This document shows positions 32,117-43,399 of a DNA stretch of 64,000 bases, piece by piece. A program made the translations under genes and the position numbers. Under the pieces are notes generated by a model. The model worked only from the letters and a program-made list of their open reading frames with translations. It did not search any database and was not told where the DNA came from. Origin of the DNA: Seiridium cupressi (lineage: Eukaryota > Ascomycota > Sordariomycetes > Amphisphaeriales > Sporocadaceae); NCBI GenBank assembly GCA_036674765.1, contig JARVKI010000023.1, positions 310,001-374,000 on the forward strand, written 5' to 3'. Positions within the stretch are counted from its first letter, which is position 1. Each line of letters opens with the position of its first letter.

Positions 32117-33906
32117 TTACAGATCAAACGGACAAGCAACACTGCATTGGAAGGGGCGTTTAAGGATAAATTGATACCTGTTGATTGGACTGGAAAAGGA
32201 GATATTCCACCTGGTGAGGAATTCTCCCACCGTACAATGAATTGACTCGTTTTCGACACTTTCGGCTTCCATTCTAACCTTGCTTTTCTTCACCGTAGAC
32301 TATGTCATCCTGCCTCGTTTGTTTCCCACCGGAAGAGTACCGCTGGCCAATAGCTGCTCAACTTACACCTGCGCTGTGTACGGGATAGACGAAATGGCGG
32401 AGACTTGACACTGAGGGCAGATTGTCGGGGCTTGTGGAGCACGCTCACAAAGCTGGCGATTTCAGTACACCAGACCCGTGTGATCCTGCCCTCCTGAATC
32501 TGAATAAGGTCGTCATCATCGTACTGCCCCAGCGGCTTACAGATCAAAATGTGACGGACTTGATATCGACAAGTTTCCTGCTGCCGCGATGCGACTGACT
32601 TTGCAGCGGGGAGTACAGAGGCAAAGTTCTCGTCGAAGGCAATCAACGGCCTGACTGAGCTTCTTTAACTAGAATCGCCGCCATACGGATTCAGAAACAT
32701 TGCGTTCATGATTGATGCGTTCGGACTATCGCATAGGCAACGTATTGGCTATGATTGGCCCCAATTTACGACAAGGCTGAGTTCATTAAAGTAATGCCAA
32801 GCTGTATTGTATTGTTGCACAATCCCACATGGCCGAGAGCCGGTCAGCCCAACGGGACACCCACCTCGTCACTGCTGGAAATGGTGTCAACTTTCTGCCG
32901 ATCGCGAAACTCTGCAGATCATCTTCCCAGCTAGACAGTCAGTGTGTTCTATCTCCAGTCGCTGCCGTTGACCTGCGGAGCGGACTTCTGCCATAGAGAG
33001 ACATGCGGCCGACTGTGCGCCATGACAAGGCTGATCGATCGATAGCCGTCATCAATGTGGGCCATGCATATTTGCAGGTTCATAATGCGCCGTTTGGCCA
33101 TTGCCGAGAGGCTCCTTGGCACTCTCCGGGTAAACAAAATTGTGTTTACATCAGCCTGACTATTGTGACACTAGGACTAGATTCCTGCGCGCGGCGTAAG
33201 AGGAATGGGATATCGCAGACTCAGCCCTACGAATTTTAATACTACTTTAGTCATCTCAATCCTACAAAACAGGCACCCAAATTCTTTCTCAGTGAAACAA
33301 GAGTGACTGGTGACTTATTGCGGTTTCATTCGTGAGCCTGGAGGGGCCAGAGCTCATTCTGCTTGATCTGAAGGCACTGGTCCGCTCGCATGATCCTAAG
33401 GTGTGTCCATGTGGAGCAACAGGAACGTCGCATGAGCCTTCATGGGGGTCTTCGCGATGGCCTCAAATCTAGCCGGGTGCCCGCATGCCATTGTTGGGGA
33501 TGATTGGCTCTCGAGCATAGCAGTATGTGTGCTGAGTTTGACTGCTCCTACCCAGTACATTACTTGTTCTAGGTAACGACGGTATTGGTTAGGACAAAAT
33601 ATAGGCTGACCTGCTACAATCAAGTATACGTCTCGGCCAACAGGGTCTTCATCTAGGCAGAAATAACAATTGCGGCATTGTCAATTAATGGGGGCCAGCA
33701 GCTTGTTGTATCCTTCGGTGAAATCATCATCAATGGATTGCAATCTAGATATGAGGTATTGATCAATATAAAGCAGGTACGTCTTCCCTGAAACTGAACC
33801 GTTCCAGCACACAAAACAACAACCAGTCTCTCTCAGTAATTCGAGACATTTCGTATCTATTTCAGCAAACACTCCGCCGTCGCTGTTATCGTTTTAGTCA
33901 TCAAAA
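32117..33906. other. intergenic, no supported gene
   Basis: 1.8 kb. A minus-strand open frame at 32305-32646 has protein-like composition but begins with TTG and shows no domain. Nothing else stands out. Confidence 0.45.
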
Positions 33907-34707
33907 ATGACATTTCTTCACGCCCACCAGTTCCACATTGGCGACCAATTCCCAGATGATACTCACACGACTCGGGCCAAAGACATAGTCTCTTGGAGGG
34001 GCAAGAAAGCCACAAAGCTTGCGCCGAAGAGCCTTTCTAGTTCCTTCTCGCTTATCAAGCTTATTCAAAGTACAAACCATGTCATTCGAGTCTCGGTATC
34101 TAGCTCAGAGCAGAAGCCCGTGCTTCATACGCTCCCACATCCACCGCGGCCTCCTACGCCCAGTCCGGCGCCGAGACCTGGACCCTTGGGACCACCGCGT
34201 CCACCGGAACCTACTCCACCTCCTAGCCCTCGTCGCCGTCACACGGCTAAATCGGTTTCCTTCAGGACCCTCCAGCTGGGGAGGTCTCTGATGCAGCTGT
34301 GGACTATTTCAAGCCAGGTTTGGGGCTATTTTTCCCAAGGCGGTATACAAAGCTATTTTGGAATTTTGTTCTCGGTGCCTAGATACTTTACATATTTCCT
34401 TGGCAAGTTGACAGCTCAACATCCCTTGCTACACTTTGCGCCACCATTGCCAGAAAGGCCAACGGGGAAGATGGTCCAATCTTTAACCCCTGTGGTTTGT
34501 CCAGTTGAAATTCATTTGAGGAATGGTCCGACGAACCCCGAAACCTCTTTGGGGGAAAATGATCGTCCAGCGGATTCTGGTATACCACGAGCGCCAAGAT
34601 TTGCGGCTCCGGAGGTCAAAATCAGACAGGTACAACCAATCGCTCTCTGTGGCACAGAAGATCGGAACTTGGGGGTCAATCCTACATCGTGCCTCAGAGG
34701 CGACTAG
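33907..34707 (+). CDS. hypothetical orphan protein with proline-rich segment
   Basis: An open frame of 266 residues from an ATG in good context (TCAAAAATGACA). I do not recognise any domain. Residues about 70-110 are strongly Pro-rich (HPPRPPTPSPAPRPGPLGPP), followed by a basic patch RRRHTAKSVSF and a more hydrophobic stretch with many aromatic residues (FGILFSVPRYFTYFLG). No signal peptide is clear. A possible donor AG|GTACAA near 34630 could change the C-terminus. The length is above chance expectation for GC-moderate DNA, but other frames over the same bases are also open for 70-90 codons, so this may not be a gene. Confidence 0.3.
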   Translation: MTFLHAHQFHIGDQFPDDTHTTRAKDIVSWRGKKATKLAPKSLSSSFSLIKLIQSTNHVIRVSVSSSEQKPVLHTLPHPPRPPTPSPAPRPGPLGPPRPPEPTPPPSPRRRHTAKSVSFRTLQLGRSLMQLWTISSQVWGYFSQGGIQSYFGILFSVPRYFTYFLGKLTAQHPLLHFAPPLPERPTGKMVQSLTPVVCPVEIHLRNGPTNPETSLGENDRPADSGIPRAPRFAAPEVKIRQVQPIALCGTEDRNLGVNPTSCLRGD

Positions 34708-35709
34708 ATCCTATTCGTGGGTCTGTCAATGGTTATTGATTTCGGGTCCGCACAGCGCTCGGCTTCTCGGAGTACCACCGGGTACGAGATCTGTAGGGTT
34801 GGCCCCCAGTATGACAAAACATCGGCTATCGACTAGCACAAGACATTCCGATGACCAAATCCATTCCAGATTCCTGGCCACACGGAAGTCCACGATCTTC
34901 GGCGGGCTTGGAAGGCGTCTAATCAAAGTCTTTGTTTCTCCTTCATTCGTGGCGTTTTCTTCATTTCTTTACTTTTATTTACATTCGTTCTCTATCTTCG
35001 TCTGTCTTGTATCAGGCAAGGCATTCTCGGAGTCTATTTAGAGCAAGGCAGACTTTTGGTTCAGGCAAACACTTCATTAGAATAGAAAACGGCCAGCTTC
35101 CTCACGGAAGCAATCACGGTAGACTATATACACGAACAAGGCTTGGAAAGCCTCTCTTGTCGATCAGCGGAGGGCACAGAAGACAGGTCGTCGGGATTGG
35201 GGATTAGTATGCAGGTCATCTGTCATGGGGCTGTGGTCTGGCAATGCCATTCCAGTGGGGGCCAAGGGGCTGAGCCTCTGTTTCTAACCGGCCACGCCTC
35301 TTGACAATTGGGGGACTAGCCACTCTGTCTTCCTCTTTCTGTCGTTCATAAATTTGTTCTCCTTAGCTGCGGATCTCTCGTATGTACACTGCTCGTGTGT
35401 TTCTCCCTAGACCGCTGCAGCCTGATTGGCTCATGCTTTAGTATGCTACCACGGCGCCTTACACTCCGTGTGATGTCTTTCACTTGCAACGCTGGTGATG
35501 ATTACTGTGTCGAATGATGAAATATGGAATGCAGCCTAGGACCGTAACTCCAAGCCACCTATCTGACTAATACCTCAATTCCATGCCCCAAGTCTAATAG
35601 CCAATCTACGAAGTCGAACCGCCATGCTCTATGTGCTCCCAATGCCTCGGGAAAAAAACAAAAGGTATCAAAAATAACATCGCATGCCGTCTCTGATAAT
35701 CCTTAGAAA
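34708..35709. other. intergenic
   Basis: 1.0 kb between the orphan frame and the fasciclin locus. Open frames overlap the orphan frame and show nothing recognisable. Confidence 0.5.
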
Positions 35710-36877
35710 TCAAAATGCAAACCCAATCGCACCCGGACCTGCCGCACCTAATATCCCAAGCCCCCACTCATCCCCAAGCCGGTACACTTTGCCACAGTAG
35801 CCGCGCCGGCCATGCTGCTGCTTGTCGCCAAGCTGCTGGTCGTTGCTGACCTCGTGCTATTGTTGTTTTTACTCTCAACGCTCGTAGTGGTCACAGGACA
35901 GCTGACCGTACAAGGTAGTGCCGTAGTCCATGGCAAATCCGTCACTACCATTGTGCTCGCATCGACCGCACCGCTGTAGACTGCCGGTTGCAAACCCAGC
36001 TCCGGATTAGTCAACAGAGCCGAGGATGGCAGTACGTGCGACGGCACAATGTGATACTTCATCACCTGCTGGAGCACCCCGTCCGTCAGGTTACTCAAGG
36101 TGCCATTCACGACCTGGAACCCAGGCACAGACGATGCGAAAATGGTGTAGTTGCCGGTCCCGTTCGCCACTTGGTCATACAAATCTGCGGCATAAAGCGC
36201 ACCAAGGAACGAGAGGTCTTGGAACGAGGTGAGCGTGGTGTTTATCGCGCCTGGCGGAACGAGCAGGTTGTCGATCATCTGCACCAGACCGCCCTTGAAT
36301 GGGATGTCCACCTTCTTGAGGATGCTCCTCGCGCCACCGCCGGAGATGAAGACAACTATATTGCCCGGCTGCCTGTTAATGAGCAGGCCCTGCCCGGACT
36401 CTAGACTCGTCCAGGCTGGATCGGTGAGGAGCGTGGTTGCATATATTGAATCGCCTGATTCAGGGTCTCCGCAGGTATCTGGGACGAGAGAACATGGCAT
36501 AGCAGGATCGGTACCGCGATCTCGGCACTGTCGGCGTTCCAGACATTGCTCAGAGACGTGCCAGGTATGTTGGCGAACGCAGCGTTCGAGGGCGCGAGGA
36601 TGGTGATGCGTCCGGTGGTGGGGAGTTGCAGAAGGATCTCAGGATATTTCTATAATTAGTGTGTTTGTTAGCCATTCGTCCAGTTGCGGCCTCACACTTG
36701 AGCAGCGTGTACCTTGATCAATTCGTAGTAGGTGCTGAGTTCGCTCTGGCCAGCTAATACTGTGCCGAGATCTGGTAGATCTTCTGCAGCTGACGCGACG
36801 ATGAAGATGGGAGATAACAGTAGAATAAATGGTACAAGCCTGATGATCACCGAGTAGAACTGGCAGTGTTTCGCCAT
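35710..36877 (-). pseudogene. fasciclin (FAS1) domain cell-surface protein, apparently frameshifted
   Basis: Exon 1 runs 36877-36713 (signal or anchor FILLLSPIFIVASAAEDLPD, then LGTVLAGQSELSTYYELIK). A 63-nt intron follows (36712-36650), and exon 2 starts at 36649 with KYPEILLQLPTTGRITILAPSNAAFANIP, a clear first FAS1 domain reaching LLCHVLSSQIPAETLN. The homologous continuation, YATTLLTDPAWTSL, SGNIVVF-like GNIVVFISGGGARS and a second FAS1 domain (YTIFASSVPGFQVV, VMKYHIVPSHVL), is in another frame, displaced by one base around 36440-36470. No standard intron bridges the two. Near the end a Ser/Thr stalk leads to a stop at 35748, while the next frame after a 5-G run reads LGILGAAGPGAIGFAF then a stop at 35710, which resembles a GPI-anchor tail. 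So there are one or two single-base losses: natural decay or sequence error. Confidence 0.75.
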
Positions 36878-39800
36878 GGTAATTCGGTGAGAGGTCTCCA
36901 CGATTTTAGAGTCTACAATATTGGACTTTCTCTTCCCAAAATATCAAACCGTTACTACGTACTGACCTGAGAAAGAGAAACTGATTGTCTGCCCGATTTA
37001 AACAAATCGTCGTGATACAGAGCGAAACCATGTTGATATTTGTATGGTATCGAGACTCCGGAAATTATCGTGAGATTGGACCTAGTGGGTAAGCACGTGT
37101 ACTCACTCACTCAAAGACGGTCGAGAAGCTATACTATCTAGGAGGATCTTGGCACCTACAGGTCGGTGAGCCCGTTTCCAGATCATTTCTAGAAATATGA
37201 TATGTTGCTTGTTAGTATCAGGCCAGAAGTGGAGGGGCCATCTCTCTCGTGAACATAGGCCATGCCCTCAACAAATGGTGTCAAAACGCAGAGAGCGTTT
37301 GGTCGCGCCCGTGACTTTCCTGACTTGTTACCAGGTCATGTATGTGCGTGATACGAGTCACGTCGAGCAACCCTAATGTCTCAGAGCTATTTTTTCTCGA
37401 CAAAAGCAGTCGTTTCGACAACTGGCTATTCTCAGCTCGATTCGAGGGCTCCCAAGTACTGATGGACTTGATTGCATTAGTCGCTATGTCTGTCTCGGGC
37501 GACCACCGCCTTGGCTCCCCGGATACGTGACATTGACCTGCGATACAGCGAACAGCATATATTGAGCTGTAACAAAACCTATCGCAATTCGATCGGTCGT
37601 CTATGCAGGCCGGATTATGGCCGTCCAATAGTATTTGTACATGTCCATGAATTGTTTTTATTGTTTACACTTTGGGCAAGATTAGCGTCATTTCCCCCCG
37701 ATGATCTTCAAAACTATTGACTCTTCGCAAGTGTCTACCATGTTTGGTCGGAAATGTCACTGCCGTCGGGACGATCTACGGCCTGGGTTATCACAATCAC
37801 GGAGTGAAGGTTGATGCCCACTATATTAACAGTACGCCACATTCTAGCAAACAACCCACAGAGATCAACCAATCCGGTGCCTGAGTGAACTTCTGATCGG
37901 TCTGGCCGTATGGTAGCATGGAAGAAAAGAACTTCCCGGGCTTTATCTTTCACAGCTGAACTCAGGTTCAGCTACATACCCAGCTCATCTTCTGCAAGGG
38001 CGCCTTGCCGCGTTTTCAGAGCCTGTAGTCTTGAACCTAAATATTGAGTGAGACATCAGTCACGACATTGCTTCCACGACACATGCAGTGGATACAGCCT
38101 AATGAATTAGCATGGTGACAAGGCTACGTTTTGGCGGTATGGTATTTTTGCCTCTATCTCCCTAGCTCTCTCGCCCCGCCTCATATATTTCAGTTCACGC
38201 TGTGTACCTGTACGTACTGGACCCGGCGAGCTGGCTTTTGGAGTCCAGCGTAGTCATCGTTATGAGAAAGAAAGACTTGACCAGGAGAAGCAAGTTCCTC
38301 AATTTCTTGCCGTGATTGACGGACTCTTCTTGTCCTTCACTAGGGCCGTCTGCCGCCCGTCCCACGGGACTGCCGTGAAGGTAGGCAGGAGTCAATGACG
38401 ATAATTCATACAACCAGTCCAGATCTGACGTTGGATGGCGGTGTAAACATTCCAGTGCGGCTGACATGGTACGGCATACTTATTGGCCTGCACGGCTGAT
38501 GATGCATGCCTGGCAGTAGCCCCAACCGGCTGTAGTTCCAGCCGGTTGATAGTTGAGGCGGTCATGTCATTGCCGAGCACTAGTTAGTGCGGTGATACGG
38601 GATATGTATATGCGCATATGTTGGTTGCACTCGCATATGCATAGTAGATGGAGCGACATTGTGCATCGCACCGAAACTGGGTCGATTGGCTTGCGAGCAA
38701 TTTTGGTAGTGCTGCAGCTGTGACGTGGTTCGCCGAGGTGAGACCACTACTCGGTTCTCGAAGGCTTCTAGATACGCGATGCCACCCCGGATGAGCGCCT
38801 GGGATCTCGTGCTGCGGGGAAGGAGGGTCGCTATACGAGCCCAGGAAACGAAGGCAGACAGGATGGCCAATGCAGGTGGCAAAGAGAGAACTTTGTGCAA
38901 TGCATAGCGCCATCAACGTTGCTGCAACCAGAAAAGGTTGGGGGTTGCACTGGCAGACTGGGGGGACGTTGTTGTTCTGCAATCCCACTCTACAACCAAC
39001 ACAGCTTGCGAGACGACGAGTGGCTTGCAGATCTCCCGCGATCACTTCTGAAAATACACGACCTTAGCTAGCCATGAGCGCCCACTACATACGGCGTACC
39101 CGCAGCCGCTCAGCTGGGCAACGTGATATTCGCGTGGTGTCTTCCGTGTCTCAACTGCTGACTGGTGCTTGTTGGGGCCTCAGTCCTGGAGGATGGGGCC
39201 ACGACTCAACATGACCCGAGATGTAAGACACTCTTGAGCGAGACACGGGGGCGGCATGTTGCAGGAAGAGCAGATCCGGGTCTCGAGTCAGCAAGAATGA
39301 ATAACCTCAAACATCTTGACCGATTTATTCTCGAGCACGATACTCATTACTGGGAACGGGAGACTCGGCCCCGACTGCTGTGATAGCCGGCTTCAATAGT
39401 ACATGTACACAATAGATAAGTGCGTTTGCACTAGCTCAATTGTGGGAGTGCGAGCTGCAGCAGCTCGATGCATACCCTGGCTCGGGCTTTCTAAGCGAGT
39501 TGCATTGAGAGGAGCGAATGGAGTCATCCATAGACCATAAGCGAGGCGCGGTGAGCATTAATGATAGGTTAGTTCCTAAGTTTTGACGGAATGCGGTGAG
39601 TTAGATTAGGATTGCCCCGTCGGGACAATGAGTGATTCCTTTACCAGTTGCGTGCAACGTCGGGGGCCTCTCAGCCATGACCAGAGAAAATGCACTTTAT
39701 TTGGAATGATACGGGAATCGTCAGAGCCTTGGCAAAGGCCTCCGACCTGATTTGAAACCAGTGCGGACAGACCGGGCTCGGGGTGGATGCCCGCTAATTA

Positions 39801-41957
39801 GTCTTAGGACGGAACGGTGTGCGGTGAGAGATTCAGATGATATACCGGTAGATGATGGTGGTGGTGGTGGTGGTGATATTTTCTAGTGTCTGAATAGAAG
39901 CCGGTATCCGTGGCGGTTGGCGCCATAGCGCTGGGCAGGTGGCTTGGGCTTCCAGCAGAGGAGCGCTGTAGCTTAAATCTCAAACGCGATCCTAACGCCA
40001 TGGAAATCAATCTTGCGTCACCAAATATCGGAGAGTTACTTCGGGTGAATTTAGAGTTAATTTTAGGGGCTGCAGGTACAGGGGGTGGTGCAAGCCACCA
40101 CTTGCCGCTTTTCCAATCACCACCAGCGACCCTGCAAGTATTTGGGTACAAGGCTAAAATAGCTGCAGCCCCCCCGGCAGGACACACCGAGACGCCCTAG
40201 GTGCATGTACCTGGACCTGAACGCGTTTTCATGGCCCTAGGTAGCGCTATCCACTCACCCTGTAGTTACTGAGCGACTTTCAAGACGCCCGGTCGGCTCG
40301 CACCCTCCGTCAGAACGTTCCCGGCACGAATAGGCTATTGTATGCATTGGATGACGCTACAACGATTGGCACCGTTATCACGAAGTCCTGCTGCATTAGT
40401 CTGGTATGGTATTACGAGAGATCCCACCCAATCTTCCAGTTACTAGAGCAGTGGCATTAGCAGTGGTGCATCACGACAAGCACCATGGTTTAGTACGTAG
40501 AAGAGCACACCTTCTTGATCGTAATCAGGTGCGCTCTGAGAAAACACATGTGCGTCCTGCAGTTCTAAAATTATCGATGCATCTAGTTGACTAGGCCACC
40601 ACGTTGCAGGCAACTATGGACACATAAACTCCAGTGATGCATCTCGACAGCGGCGCTACGGGGGGTATCTCCGGCCGTCGTTATCGTTCATGTTCGAGTG
40701 GTTCACTGTAACATGCATGTTGTCCCCTGGTTGCAGGATAAGCGACCTTGGCCAGACCGATAGGTAATGCTGGGTCGTCTTAAGCGACCAGGTTCGATAA
40801 GCCATTGCAGGGCTCTGTGCATTGACACCGGAAATATGGACATGTGCGTCGGCGAGGTCGGACGCCTTCCATTTGAAGATGGCACCTACTTCTCCGGGCT
40901 GTACTCGAAACCAATTCTGGAATTTCCAAATTTACTAATCAGGACCCTTACTACAAGCCACCTACGACACGATAGATGGCAGTCGAGCTCCGGGGGGTTT
41001 CAAGCATCATCAGAGCGCGACCGCACAGCACGCACCACCTGCGGCGGGCCTGGCGTGAAGCAAATTTCGGTCATATGCCGATCCGCAATGGCGGCACGGA
41101 GCGACGGCGGCAATCGTAGCGCTTAGTGACTCGGAGGTGGCTTTCCTTAGCGACGACAAGCACAGGTCGACATCAGGCGCCGCTGCAAGTGCCCGAGCCC
41201 CTAGAGCTGACAGAAACTATCAAATGATCTGGCAGGTTGTGGGTATCCGGCCGACCCAGAGCCTTGGGCGCGGGCGTGGAACTCTCTTTTTCTCAAACAA
41301 TCCAAGACATCCGCTAAAGTCCGACTTTCAGGATGACCTGCTCTTTGACATCTGATACCAAAGCGTCAGGCCTTTGCTGGCTAGCCTTTCGATGCCTCGT
41401 GTTTCCACTATTCGAGGGAAACGGGCGATCATTGTCCTGAACCATTGCTAGAGCCGAATGTGACAAAGTGGGTATGCCCAAACCTTGCTCCCGCAGTATA
41501 TCGAATTTGTCCGCAATCTAGACTTGGTTTTTCTGCTAGGAGAACTGAAGCAAGTGCTTCCAGCCACATTGGCCCTCGCCCCATGGCGGCCCTAAGATGT
41601 ATCCTGTACAATACGAAGTACAGGGAGAGCCACCGCGTTCCGTACCCAGCCTTGAGTGCTATTGGCCTAGGGACAGGGATTGCATATCTACCAGCTATCT
41701 CTTGCCCGCCTACCTCCATGCTGGCTGGAAAAGTTCCATATCAGACCGTTGCGTGCTGTTTCTTTCCCGCAGTCGGTCACAACTTGGTGATTTATTCCCT
41801 GTGCACAACAGCATACCAGATACTCACTTTCGTTCACAACTGTCGTTCGTTCTTATACTATAATATCAACTTTATTCGAGATATACCAACTACTTAATAT
41901 CACACCCTTTTCGTTCGCATAACAGCATCAGAAGCGTTCAGCGCTTTCCTCTTCGCA
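36878..41957. other. long gene-poor stretch, 5.1 kb
   Basis: No open frame with domain similarity on either strand. Contents noted are a (GTG)n microsatellite around 39851-39877 and a short inverted repeat (GGGGCTGCAG at 40066-40075 against CTGCAGCCCC at 40163-40172). Overlapping short frames at 38.6-39.1 kb look random. No reverse-transcriptase, transposase or terminal-repeat signature was seen. Confidence 0.45.
39851..39877. repeat. GTG-type trinucleotide microsatellite
   Basis: GATGATGG followed by an uninterrupted GTG series, about eight units, in non-coding sequence. Confidence 0.8.
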
Positions 41958-43399
41958 ATGGAGAAGGATAGCCGTATGTTCCAAACAGGAACGCCCAACA
42001 CAGAAAGAAGTCCCTTCGATGATGATAGAATCACCTCGGCCGCCCCATCTATGTTGACTGGTCCCTCGAACCCATTCGGTTCGCCAGCCATCTCGAGACC
42101 AGCATCAAGCTACAACTCCAGTGCGATCGGACAAGCAGCTGTAGACCGAGGGCAGAGATACTTCCACTCGCGAAGAGTGAAGAAGGGCGAGGTTGAGAAG
42201 CCATGGCTAGCCAAGAAAGATCCTAAAGAGAAGTGGGTCACCATCCTCCCAGTTCTGGGCATCTTTCTCGGCTTGTGCATCTCTGGCGTCCTCATCTGGG
42301 ACGGACTGCGCAGTGTCGTGAAGCACAACTACTGTCTTGTCCTACAAGAAGATTGGGCCAGTGGGTTGAACACGAAGGTATGGACCAAGGAGGTGCAGGT
42401 TGGTGGCTTCGGGTACGTTACACAATCAGCTACACGTAAGAGCAGCACACTAACAACACTTGCAGTAACGGCGAGTTTGAGGAGACAACGCCTGGGGACG
42501 AGAACGTCTACGTTGAGAACGGACACCTCTTCATCAAGCCCACTCTGCAGGATGCCTCTCTCATCGAAAAAGATTCGACAATTGACCTGCTCAAAGATGG
42601 TACCTGTACCTCGACCGTCGCAGAGGACTGCTACGCCGCTACCAATACCACTGTCGGAAATTCAACTATCGTGCCACCTACAAAGTCGGGTCGCATCAAC
42701 AGCAAAGCCGGTGCCACCATCAAATACGGCCGTGTGGAAGTCACTGCCAAGCTACCTCAAGGAGATTGGCTCTGGCCTGCCATCTGGATGATGCCAGTTG
42801 AGGACACTTATGGCGCCTGGCCCCGCTCCGGTGAGATTGATATCATGGAAGCACGCGGCAACAACCACACCTACGCTCAAGGTGGCAACAACATCGTTTC
42901 TTCTGCCCTGCATTGGGGACCCAACACCGCCAACGACGGCTGGTGGAGAACCAATGTCAAGCGCCCTGCTCTTCATACCACCTACTCTGAAGGCTTCAAC
43001 ACATTCGGTCTTGAATGGTCCGAGAAGTACCTCTTCACATATGTGAACTCTCGTCTCCTCCAAGTGCTTTACACCAACTTTGACGAGTCACTCTTCACCA
43101 GGGGTAACTTTCCGACCGCTGACAGCAATGGAACCCGCATCGATGACCCCTGGATCTCGAGCGGCGACTACAGCGCACCCTTTGACCAGAAGTTTTATCT
43201 CATCCTGAACGTCGCCGTCGGTGGCACCAACGGTTGGTTCGAGGACGGCCAGAGCGGCAAGCCGTGGCTTGATGCCAGCCCCAGTGCCAAGAAGGACTTC
43301 TGGAATTCCCAGGACACCTGGTATCCTACCTGGACTTCCCCTGCCATGGAGGTCAGCAAGGTCATGATGTGGCAGCAGTGCGATGGCGGTGAACTTTAA
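41958..43399 (+). CDS. GH16 glucanase/transglycosylase-like enzyme, type II membrane protein
   Basis: Join 41958-42412 and 42466-43399, giving 462 residues. The 53-nt intron splits a Gly codon and restores VGGFGNGEFEETTPGDENVYVENG. Residues 1-92 are polar and cytosolic. Residues about 93-114 form one anchor (VTILPVLGIFLGLCISGVLIW), and the GH16 beta-jelly-roll follows. The catalytic motif is GEIDIMEARG with nucleophile Glu275, Asp277 and acid/base Glu280. Also typical are GDWLWPAIWMMP, NTFGLEW and FYLILNVAVGGTNGWF. Sequons near the start of the domain suggest a luminal or wall-facing side. GH16 members cut or transfer beta-1,3(4)-glucans. This topology recalls Kre6/Skn1 but the protein is shorter, so a role in wall beta-glucan assembly is likely, not certain. 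Confidence 0.93.

Noticed and set aside
32305..32646. Minus-strand frame of about 113 codons after the RNPS1-like gene
   Set aside because: Composition is protein-like, but it begins with TTG, no in-frame ATG or acceptor gives a full protein, and no family was recognised.
40066..40172. 10-bp inverted repeat GGGGCTGCAG/CTGCAGCCCC as a possible MITE
   Set aside because: Arms are short and low complexity, and no target-site duplication was seen.
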